Part shown: positions 55,402 to 64,000 of the stretch, piece by piece
How positions within the stretch are numbered: the stretch's first letter is position 1
Layout: each line of letters starts with the position of its first letter
Assembly: GCF_022179285.1 (NCBI RefSeq)
Contig: NZ_BPQO01000021.1
Span: 58,525-122,524 of the forward strand
Direction of reading: 5' to 3'
Length of the DNA stretch: 64,000 nt
DNA from: Methylobacterium hispanicum
GTDB lineage: Bacteria; Pseudomonadota; Alphaproteobacteria; Rhizobiales; Beijerinckiaceae
Translations under genes and position numbers: made by a program
The notes under the pieces: generated by a model
Told to the model about the DNA's origin: nothing
The model's database searches: none
Seen by the model: only the letters and a program-made list of their open reading frames with translations

Positions 55402-55504
55402 CGCGGCCCGGAGCCCCTAACAGACTGCTCGGCCCGCGGCCGAAAAAAACTTGGCCCGGCCGTTTCCGGCTTGGCCGGCCCCTTTCGATCAACCCCTCGA
55501 CGGG

Positions 55505-55525
55505 CCGGGAAGGATGGCTTCCCGG
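55505..55525. promoter_or_regulatory. Hairpin in the helicase-E2 gap
   Basis: A perfect 8-bp stem, CCGGGAAG / CTTCCCGG, with loop GATGG lies 20 bp before the Ubl-E2 start in a 144-bp gap. It could set relative expression of the Ubl part, or mark a second promoter or operator. Confidence 0.35.
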
Positions 55526-55545
55526 GATGATCGAAAGGCAACGGG

Positions 55546-56259
55546 ATGAACACCAACGAGAACCACGGCCACCACGACGACGACGCCCCCCGCACGGACG
55601 AGGACGGCGTCCGCGCGGTCAAGGTCTACGGCTTCCGCATCGACAAGAAGAGCTACGAGAACCCGCTGCCGGACCTCACCGGCCGAGACCTGCTCGTTAT
55701 CGCGGGCAAGGCGCACCCGGATCGCTGGAAGATTTTCCAGAAGGTCGGCGCCCAGTTGAAGCGCATCGGCCTCGACGAGGTCGTGCACGTGAGCGACAGC
55801 GGCGAGGAGCGCTTCGTCACCCTGCCGCTCGACCAGACGGAGGGGGAGCAGCCGCTCCCCCGCCGCCGGGATTTCGCGCTTCCCGAAGGCGACGAGGAGA
55901 CGCTCGACGCGGCCGGCCACCGCTGGGAGGCGATCCAGGAGGCGGGCGCCACCCGCGTCGTCGTCCGCGACTATCCCGTCCGCACCGGGTACGCCCCGGC
56001 CAAGGCGGACCTGATGCTGCGCCTGCTGCCGGGGTATCCCTCGACTCAGATCGACATGTTCTACTTCCACCCCCCGCTCGCCCGGGCCGACGGGGTTCCG
56101 ATCCGCGCCCTGGTCGGGGACACCTTCGAGGGCAAGCACTGGCAGGGTTGGTCGCGTCACCGCACCGGCGAGAACCCCTGGCGCCCGGACGTCGACGACA
56201 TCGGCACGCACCTCGCGCTGGTCGAGCATTGCCTCGCCAAGGAAGTGGGGGCCGCCTGA
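55546..56259 (+). CDS. Ubiquitin-like domain fused to prokaryotic E2 (family E type)
   Basis: The 237-residue protein has a Multi-ubiquitin-type beta-grasp domain (about 24-95; VKVYGFRIDKKSYENPLPDL, then HPDRWKIFQKVG) joined to a Prok-E2_E-type domain (about 115-235; RDYPVRTGYAPAKADLMLRL, PGYPSTQIDMFYFHPP, HWQGWSRHRTGENPWRP). Such fusions occur in bacterial operons with JAB and E1 proteins. The only cysteine is Cys229, next to the C-terminus, so no classical E2 catalytic cysteine sits in the usual place. There is no C-terminal diglycine. The JAB-E1 gene starts 1 bp after the stop. Confidence 0.85.
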   Translation: MNTNENHGHHDDDAPRTDEDGVRAVKVYGFRIDKKSYENPLPDLTGRDLLVIAGKAHPDRWKIFQKVGAQLKRIGLDEVVHVSDSGEERFVTLPLDQTEGEQPLPRRRDFALPEGDEETLDAAGHRWEAIQEAGATRVVVRDYPVRTGYAPAKADLMLRLLPGYPSTQIDMFYFHPPLARADGVPIRALVGDTFEGKHWQGWSRHRTGENPWRPDVDDIGTHLALVEHCLAKEVGAA

Positions 56260-56260
56260 C

Positions 56261-57655
56261 ATGCGCACCACCCTCGCCCTGACCGGCGCGCAACACGCCG
56301 CGCTTTGCGCCCACCTCTTCCCCGGCGACGGCCGCGAGGCGGTCGCCCTGATGCTCTGCGGGCGCGCCGCCTCGCCCGGACGGACGAAATTCGTCGTGAA
56401 CCGGATCGTCCCGATCCCGCACCATGCCTGCGAGCGCACCGACAGGCGCGTGACTTGGCCGACCGCCTACCTGGAGCCCCTGCTCGCGGAGGCGGCGAAG
56501 CGCGGCATGGCCGTGGCCAAGGTCCACAGCCATCCGGGCGGCGACCTGCGCTTCAGCGAGGTGGACGACGCCGCGGATGCCGACCTGTTCGGCGGGGTCC
56601 ATGCCTGGGTCGACGACGGCCAGCCGCACCTCAGCGCGGTGATGGTCCCGGACGGGACGATGATCGCCCGGGCCCATGGCGAGGACGGCACGCACGCGCC
56701 GCTCGACCACGTCGGCGTCGTCGGCGATGACCTCCGCTTCCACCGGCCCCCCGTTCACGCCGCCCAGGCCGTTCCCGAGTTCGCGCGGCGGCACGCCCAA
56801 GCCTTCGGACGCGCGACGTTCGAGGCGATGCGGCACCTCCGCGTCGGGGTCGTGGGGTGCTCCGGGACCGGCGGTCCGGTCGTTGACCAGATCGCCCGCC
56901 TCGGCGTCGGCGAGATCGTGCTGGTCGACCCCGACCTGGTCGAGGACAAGAACCTCAACCGCATCGTCAACACGACGCTCGCCGACGTGGGTCGGCCGAA
57001 GGTGGAGGTTCTGGCGGCCTTCGTCGAACGCCTCGGGCTCGGTGCGAGGGTGGAGGCCTTTCCCTGCGACCTGTCCCGACCGGACGCGCTCAGGGCCGTT
57101 TCGACCTGCGACGTCGTGTTCGGGTGCATGGACGGGGTCGAGGGCCGCGACCTGCTGAATCGCCTCGCGACGTTCTACGTCCTGGCCTACCTGGACATCG
57201 GGGTGATGCTCGACGCCGATGGCGAGGGTGGCATCGACCAGATCTGCGGGTCGGTCCACTACCTGCAGCCGGGGCGCTCCAGCCTCCGGGGACGCGGTCT
57301 CTACACGGACGGGATGCTTGAGGCCGAAAGCCTGAGGAGGCAGGACCCCGCGGCCTACGAGGACCGCCTCGCGCGCGGCTACATCCGCGGCGTGCCGCAG
57401 GAGCGGCCGGCCGTGGGTGCGGTGAACGGCCTGTTCTCCAGCCTCGCGGTGGTCGAGTTGCTGCTGAGGTTGCATCCGTCGCGGCTCGACCCGAACGGCG
57501 ATTTCGCCGTCCAGACCCTAAGCCTGACGGCCGGGTTCTGGCAGTTCGCGCCGGAAGAGGGCACGGACGACGCGCTCGCGCGATACCTCGGTCGAGGCGA
57601 CATGAGGCCGTTCCTGAACCGACCGCATCTCGACATGCTCATGAGGGCGGCGTGA
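56261..57655 (+). CDS. JAB deubiquitinase-like domain fused to E1/ThiF adenylyltransferase
   Basis: The 464-residue protein has an N-terminal JAB/JAMM domain (about 1-155) with a complete metalloprotease motif HSHPGGDLRFSEVDD (His89, His91, Ser99, Asp102), and a C-terminal ThiF/E1 domain (about 180-440) with GVVGCSGTGGPVVDQIARLG, LVDPDLVEDKNLNRIVN and the PAVGAVNGLFSSLAVVELLL helix. It should trim and activate the ubiquitin-like domain encoded upstream. In the loop where ThiF-type E1s often carry CxxC (after PG), the sequence is PGRSSLRGRG, so the zinc cysteines are missing; the nearest cysteine is in DQICGSVH. Confidence 0.9.
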   Translation: MRTTLALTGAQHAALCAHLFPGDGREAVALMLCGRAASPGRTKFVVNRIVPIPHHACERTDRRVTWPTAYLEPLLAEAAKRGMAVAKVHSHPGGDLRFSEVDDAADADLFGGVHAWVDDGQPHLSAVMVPDGTMIARAHGEDGTHAPLDHVGVVGDDLRFHRPPVHAAQAVPEFARRHAQAFGRATFEAMRHLRVGVVGCSGTGGPVVDQIARLGVGEIVLVDPDLVEDKNLNRIVNTTLADVGRPKVEVLAAFVERLGLGARVEAFPCDLSRPDALRAVSTCDVVFGCMDGVEGRDLLNRLATFYVLAYLDIGVMLDADGEGGIDQICGSVHYLQPGRSSLRGRGLYTDGMLEAESLRRQDPAAYEDRLARGYIRGVPQERPAVGAVNGLFSSLAVVELLLRLHPSRLDPNGDFAVQTLSLTAGFWQFAPEEGTDDALARYLGRGDMRPFLNRPHLDMLMRAA

Positions 57656-57993
57656 TGGCGGGACTTCCCGTTACGCTGCTCCGGGCGTCCCTGTCCTGGG
57701 TCGCCCGCCGCCTCGGGCGTCACACCGTGGATTTCGTCGACGAGGAGCCCGATACGCCCGCGCCTCGCACGGTCTACGTCGTGGGTGAGGATGGCCATCA
57801 GTGGTTCGCGGCCTTCGGGTGCCCGTGCGGCTGCGGCGAGACGATCAAGCTCTCGCTCGTTCCCGGCGACCGGCCGGGCTGGCGCATCCGCCGACACTGG
57901 GACGGGACCGCGTCGCTGACGCCGAGCGTCTGGCGTCAAGTGGGATGCCAGAGTCACTTCTGGCTGAGGAAGGGCCGGACCGACTGGTGCTGA
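57655..57993 (+). CDS. DUF6527-like small zinc-ribbon-type protein
   Basis: The 112-residue protein starts at the ATG at 57655, overlapping the JAB-E1 stop; a GTG at 57652 is the alternative. It has a cysteine cluster, CPCGCGETIKLSL, and a terminal GCQSHFWLRKGRTDWC, giving likely zinc ligands. Such proteins (DUF6527 as I recall the family) accompany Ubl-E2 and JAB-E1 genes in many bacteria; the function is unknown, and a substrate-adaptor or E3-like role is possible. It is the last gene of the operon. Confidence 0.75.
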   Translation: MAGLPVTLLRASLSWVARRLGRHTVDFVDEEPDTPAPRTVYVVGEDGHQWFAAFGCPCGCGETIKLSLVPGDRPGWRIRRHWDGTASLTPSVWRQVGCQSHFWLRKGRTDWC

Positions 57994-58368
57994 CCGCCTT
58001 CGCCCGCCGCGGCGCCGGTTCCGCCGACGCCGAACCTGTCGCCTCCGGAGCGGGGAGGATTCCGCCGCGGTGAACGGAGGTGAGGTCGACCCGGAGCTAG
58101 GTCGCCGCTGGCCGGACTGGGGTGAATTCCGGACATGGGGCCGTTCAGGAGGCCCTCGTTGCGACGAACGGTGCCGCTTGGAGGCCGTTGCCTCGGCCAT
58201 ATCACGCCGGAAAAATTGACCGGCGGAGGGATGTCGCTTCCATCGTTGCGGTCCGGACCAAGCCGAGGGCCGGATAAGCGCCGCCCGCCCGAACGCGTGA
58301 TCCCCGGCCGTCGGCGGCAGGACGAACTCTGAACGGGGCGGCGCACGTGCGCCGCCCCGTCGAAGCCG
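57994..58368. other. Convergent intergenic region
   Basis: No gene is supported between the DUF6527-like gene and the next, opposite gene. The 28-base palindrome at 58333 is listed separately. Confidence 0.4.
58333..58360. terminator. Perfect 28-bp palindrome, probable bidirectional terminator
   Basis: ACGGGGCGGCGCAC is followed directly by its reverse complement. It lies 8 bases beyond the stop of the minus-strand gene ending at 58369 and downstream of the Ubl operon, which suits a shared terminator, though T-runs are absent. Confidence 0.5.
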
Positions 58369-58848
58369 TTAGGCCAGGGCAGCGGCCCACTTCGTAGGAT
58401 CGGGTGACTTGTTCTTGTAGATCGTCCCGCCGAAATCCACGTGAAGCTCGGCCCACGCCCCGCCAGCCTGGCGCGCGAGAACTTCGAAGTGCTTCGGCTT
58501 GCGGCGAAGGTCCCCCGACGGGGTCCAGCCCGCGGCCTTCACCGCCTCCAGCACGCGCGATGGGTCGGCCGGCATGTCCGGTCGCTTATCGCCAGGCGGG
58601 TGACAAGGCTTCTTATGCTGGATGTGCACGGGTTCCCGGCTCTCGGCTGCGATCCGCGTCACCTTGATCTCGGACGGGCGACGCTCGCCCTCGATGTCCA
58701 CATGCAGGCCCGCCACGAGCGGGAAGGCCTCCGCTCCCTTAGGGCCGAGATCGGCCAGATGCGTCCCGCCGCCGGCCTCCACCGTGAAGCGATGGGCAAA
58801 AACGTGCTGAATGACCCCCGAGAGGGCCGTCGTGTCGTGGTGCGGCAT
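58369..58848 (-). CDS. Protein of unknown function
   Basis: The 159-residue product starts at the ATG at 58848 behind GGAGAAG. The first half is a beta-rich domain (IQHVFAHRFTVEAGGGTHLA, then GLHVDIEGERRPSEIKVTRI), suggestive of a small barrel. The second half (ADPSRVLEAVKAAGWTPSGD, ...FEVLARQAGGAWAELHVDFG) is a separate alpha/beta unit in the style of PepSY- or DUF-type domains. It has no signal peptide. I recognise no family. Confidence 0.65.
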   Translation of the reverse strand: MPHHDTTALSGVIQHVFAHRFTVEAGGGTHLADLGPKGAEAFPLVAGLHVDIEGERRPSEIKVTRIAAESREPVHIQHKKPCHPPGDKRPDMPADPSRVLEAVKAAGWTPSGDLRRKPKHFEVLARQAGGAWAELHVDFGGTIYKNKSPDPTKWAAALA

Positions 58849-59075
58849 GATCTTCTCCGTAGGGCGCCCATCCGCAGGCGCGGCCCGTCAGGTGGCCTGG
58901 CCTCACACGCCGTTCAAGATTGACCCCGGCCGGTGCGAGCGAGGGGACGATCACCTTTCTGTGCTTCGTCCCGAGGCCGCGGGGGCCCGTGCGCGGCTCA
59001 CATGCCGGGTCTGCGGACCCATGGTGCTGCCGCGATCATGCTCACGCGCAGACCCTGCTCGGCCGACACGTAGCC

Positions 59076-61499
<2,424 letters not shown>

Positions 61500-61623
61500 C
61501 GCCTTCGGTCACCGGCTTCCGGTGACGGGAAGCAGGCCGAGGCTGTCCAAGGACGTCGAACAGGTGACGGGGACGGCGGGCGTCCCCGTCGGGATGGGTG
61601 CCCCGGATCGGGGCGCGGCCGAC

Positions 61624-62001
61624 CTACTTGGCGTGCTGCTTCAGCCACGCCTCCATCTCGCCGATCTCCTTCTCCTGGTCGTCGATGATCTTCTGGGCCA
61701 TAGCCTTGGTGGACGGGTCCTTGGCGTGCTTCAGGGCAACCCTGGCCATCGCGACCGCGCCCTTGTGGTGCGGAATCATGTGGGTGCGGAAATCGACGTC
61801 CGGGTTGCCGGTGTAAGCGACGGCCATGTCCTTCATCATGGCCATGTCGGCGGCCTTGAAGTCCTTGGTCGAGGCGTCGTCCTTCGGGTCCGGCTTCATG
61901 GAGGACATCGAACCGTGGTCCTTCATGTCCTGCGCGTGGGCGGTACCGGCCAAACCGAGACCGAGAATGGCGGCGATGGCGAGCGTGTTCGGGATTTTCA
62001 T
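61624..62001 (-). CDS. DUF305-family exported protein
   Basis: The 125-residue protein starts at the ATG at 62001 with a signal peptide (ending LAGTAHA-QD). The DUF305 domain has the histidine/methionine-rich core HMIPHHKGAVAMARVAL and a terminal helix (DDQEKEIGEMEAWLKQH). The Met/His content and neighbours suggest periplasmic copper binding. Confidence 0.87.
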   Translation of the reverse strand: MKIPNTLAIAAILGLGLAGTAHAQDMKDHGSMSSMKPDPKDDASTKDFKAADMAMMKDMAVAYTGNPDVDFRTHMIPHHKGAVAMARVALKHAKDPSTKAMAQKIIDDQEKEIGEMEAWLKQHAK

Positions 62002-62092
62002 GGTCGTTACCTTTTTCGATGGCGTGGGATGCCGTCGCGCCGGAACGGACGTCCGCTCCGGCGCGACGGGGCGTCGTGAGGCGCGGCGGCGT

Positions 62093-62335
62093 TCAGTGAC
62101 CGTGGGGAGGCTTGGTGGCCGTTCCGTCGGAACGTCCGTGGTCCATCCGCTCGCCGGACTTCGCGGGGGCCGTGTCCCCGAGACGCATGTCGTGGGCAGG
62201 CCCTCCCGCCGTGCCGCCGCGGCTCGGCGTGGGCTGCGTCTGCTGCTCGGCGTTCGCGTTGCCCTGGTCGTCGGCGAAGGCGGGCGATGCCGCACCGAAG
62301 GCCATCAGAAGGGTGGCGAGAGCGGCGATTTTCAT
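62093..62335 (-). CDS. Small exported His/Met-containing protein, unknown function
   Basis: The 80-residue protein starts at the ATG at 62335 with a signal peptide (ending AASPAFA-DD). The mature part is polar, low complexity and rich in Gly, Thr, Asp and His, ending KPPHGH. It is probably a disordered periplasmic metal-binding peptide. It lies between the DUF305 gene and another exported protein of the same copper block. Confidence 0.55.
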   Translation of the reverse strand: MKIAALATLLMAFGAASPAFADDQGNANAEQQTQPTPSRGGTAGGPAHDMRLGDTAPAKSGERMDHGRSDGTATKPPHGH

Positions 62336-62494
62336 GTGGTGAACTCCTTGGCTCATTGAGGTTGGCCGGTCGCCGGCGTGCAGCTCGTCGACCGATGGCT
62401 CCGGCACGGGCACCCGCCTCGGGCGGCTCCCCCTGCATCCCTGCGTGGGATCTTCAGGCCCCCTTCCGGTCGCGCTCGCGACAGGGGGCGATGT

Positions 62495-62860
62495 TCAGTC
62501 GAACTTGCCGCTGGCCGTGGCACCGTCGGGCGCGGTGAGCTGCACGGCGCCCTTCGGGCTGTCCCCGAGCGCCACCGGGGCCGTCCCTGTCAGTCGGTTG
62601 CCGTCGGCCGGCTGCAGGGGGACCCGGGTCGGCTTGCCGCCGACGACGAGGATGGCCGTGCCCTTGAAGCCCGTGGCCGGCACCGGCTTCTGGCCGCCGT
62701 CCGACAGGAAGACGTCGACGGTCTCGCCCTTGGTAGCGAGCTCGACGTGGAACTTCCCGGCGTCGGCTACCCGGCCGCCGTGCTGGCCGGCGCTTTCGTG
62801 GGCGTACGCCGCGGTCGCCGCCATCAGGCCGGCGACGAGGGTCAGTCTGTGCAGGATCAT
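62495..62860 (-). CDS. Exported beta-rich protein of the metal-resistance block
   Basis: The 121-residue protein has a signal peptide (ending AATAAYA-HE) and a short beta-sandwich-like body (GGRVADAGKFHVELATKGET, VDVFLSDGG, KGTAILVVGGKPTRVPL). Proteins of this type are encoded beside cus/czc efflux genes; some act as periplasmic metal-binding helpers. It starts 18 bp after the cusA-like stop. Confidence 0.65.
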   Translation of the reverse strand: MILHRLTLVAGLMAATAAYAHESAGQHGGRVADAGKFHVELATKGETVDVFLSDGGQKPVPATGFKGTAILVVGGKPTRVPLQPADGNRLTGTAPVALGDSPKGAVQLTAPDGATASGKFD

Positions 62861-62878
62861 GCTGGTTCTCCTCGGGGG

Positions 62879-63890
62879 TCAGTAGGCCTCGGCCGGGCGC
62901 GGTCGCGCGCCGTCCGGGGACGGGTCGGCCGGCGCCTCGGCGTGCAGGGCGTGCAGCCGCTCCAGCGGCTTGCGGCCGAAGCGCAGGAACAGGACGGGGG
63001 TCAGGAAGGTGTCGAGCAGCGTCGCGCTGACGAGGCCGCCGAAGATCGTCACCGCCACCGGGTGCAGGATCTCCTTGCCCGGGCTCGCGGCGTCGTAGAG
63101 CAGCGGCACCAGCGCCACGCCCGCCGAGAGCGCCGTCATCAGCACCGGGGTCAGCCGCTCCAGGCTGCCGCGCACCACGAGGTCGGGCCCGAACGGCATA
63201 CCCTCGTGCAGTGACAGGTTCAGGTAGTGGCTGATCTTCAGGATGCCGTTGCGGGCGGCGATGCCGGTCAGCGTGATGAAGCCGATCATCGACGCCACCG
63301 AGAGCGGCTGCCCCACCAGCCAGAGCGCGGCCACCGAGCCGATCAGGGCGAGCGGCACGTTGCCCATGATGATGAGCGCCAGGGCGGCCGAGCGGTAGCG
63401 GCTGAACAGGATGGCGAAGACCAGGGCCAGAGAGAGCGCCGAGAGCGCCGCGATGGTCCGGCTCGCCTCCTCCTGCGCCTGGAAAGTGCCTTCCAGGCTG
63501 GTGAAGAAGCCGGGCGGCATCGGCTCCTTCGCCACCGCCTCGCGGATGGCGGCCACGACGGTCGCCATGTCGGTGCCGGCCGTGGTGTTGGCCTGCACCA
63601 CGATGCGGCGCCGGGCGTTCTCGCGCAGGATCTGGTTCGGCCCGTCGGTCTCGCGGATGTCGGCGACCTGGCGCGCCGGCACCCAGCCCGAGGGCGTCTC
63701 CAGGAGGAGGTCGCCCAGCCCCGTCGTCGTCCGGCGGTTCTCGGCGAGGCGCAATACCACGTCGAAGCGGCGCACGCCGTCGACGACCGTCGAGACCACC
63801 CGACCGTTGGAGAGGCGGCTGATCTGCTCGACGACGGCCGCGGGCTGGACGCCGTAAAGGGCCGCCCGGGTGTAGTCGACGCGCACCTCA
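62879..63890 (-). pseudogene. CusA/CzcA-family RND efflux pump, 5' end removed by insertion sequence
   Basis: About 335 C-terminal residues of a heavy-metal RND pump remain, from the porter domain (VRVDYTRAALYGVQPAAVVE) through the last membrane helices (VASMIGFITLTGIAARNGIL, then GGLVSATLLDTFLTPVLFLR). A complete CusA has about 1050 residues. The reading frame is open into the insertion-sequence end at 63891 and has no proper start, so the pump is non-functional unless the upstream part lies beyond the element. The last 25 residues are a non-membrane tail. Confidence 0.82.
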
Positions 63891-64000
63891 GAGCCTGTTT
63901 GAGGACGAAACCTCAGGCTGGATTGTTGAGGGCGTTGGCGGCCATGAGGCAGGCGACGCAGGCAAGACGGCCGGTCGCGACATCAAGGCGGCCGGCGCGC
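63891..64000 (-). mobile_element. End of an IS5-like insertion sequence (continues past the window)
   Basis: The sequence begins GAGCCTGTTTGAGGACGAAA, an inverted-repeat end typical of IS5-group elements, exactly where cusA homology stops. The rest of the element runs out of the window. Confidence 0.6.
63912..64000 (-). CDS. Transposase, C-terminal fragment (partial at window edge)
   Basis: On the minus strand the frame reads RAGRLDVATGRLACVACLMA, then ANALNNPA and a TGA at 63912, 21 bp inside the inverted-repeat end. The style (RxxxL, hydrophobic helix, stop close to the repeat) fits the last residues of an IS5-family DDE transposase. Only about 29 residues are visible. Confidence 0.5.

Noticed and set aside
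55436..55460. Hairpin CGGCC-CGC-GGCCG followed by seven A residues as a terminator
   Set aside because: A terminator on the plus strand would need a T-run after the stem; on the minus strand the T-run lies on the wrong side.

Overview
The window is GC-rich DNA from an alphaproteobacterium. The closest match I recognise is a Methylobacterium/Methylorubrum-type member of the Hyphomicrobiales. The reasons are a NasS/NasT pair, a fused transaldolase-phosphoglucose isomerase next to a short 6-phosphogluconate dehydrogenase, strong GC bias at third codon positions, and a complete Sox pathway. This assignment is an inference from gene content, not from a marker gene.

Layout. (1) About 0.5-17.2 kb looks like core chromosome: NasT-NasS nitrate sensing, a GH15 glucan hydrolase, a sugar-phosphate operon (tkt, tal-pgi, gnd, pgl), an HD-GYP protein, a chemoreceptor and a dCTP deaminase. 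(2) At about 17.45 kb there is a 17-base match to a tRNA/tmRNA 3' end, and 1.9 kb further on a tyrosine recombinase. I read this as the left end of a genomic island that runs out of the window. (3) 18-28 kb is sparse accessory DNA: unknown genes, an exported Dps, cytochrome b561, a VIT1/CCC1-type transporter and a run of three decayed genes. (4) 28-38 kb is a Sox thiosulfate-oxidation cluster (soxWXYZABCD, soxS, soxR) with DsrE, MBL and YeeE accessories. (5) 38-48.5 kb holds a second sulfur block of the BigR type (two YeeE/YedE halves, TauE/SafE, MBL persulfide hydrolase, rhodanese, ECF sigma factor), Dsb/Scs-like thiol-redox genes, a QseB/QseC-like two-component system and a BigR-like ArsR repressor. 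(6) 50.5-58 kb is the most interesting part. It encodes a sigma-like factor, an HTH protein, an ImmA/IrrE-UvrD-helicase-nuclease fusion, and then a compact ubiquitin-like module: Ubl-E2 fusion, JAB-E1 fusion and a DUF6527-type protein. (7) 59-64 kb is copper/heavy-metal resistance: a CopA-type ATPase, DUF305 and other small periplasmic proteins, and a CusA cut short by an insertion sequence at the right edge.

How the parts work together. The Sox enzymes oxidise thiosulfate in the periplasm. SoxR and a second, BigR-like ArsR repressor both keep the two cysteines used by persulfide sensors, and each can be linked to short operator-like sequences that recur upstream of the sulfur operons. The two-component system faces dsbD across a CTTAAG-N5-CTTAAG box. 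The 50.6-58 kb block looks like a self-contained conflict or defence system that couples transcriptional control by a dedicated sigma/HTH/metalloprotease set to DNA unwinding and ubiquitin-like conjugation. That role is inferred from domain content and has no direct evidence here.
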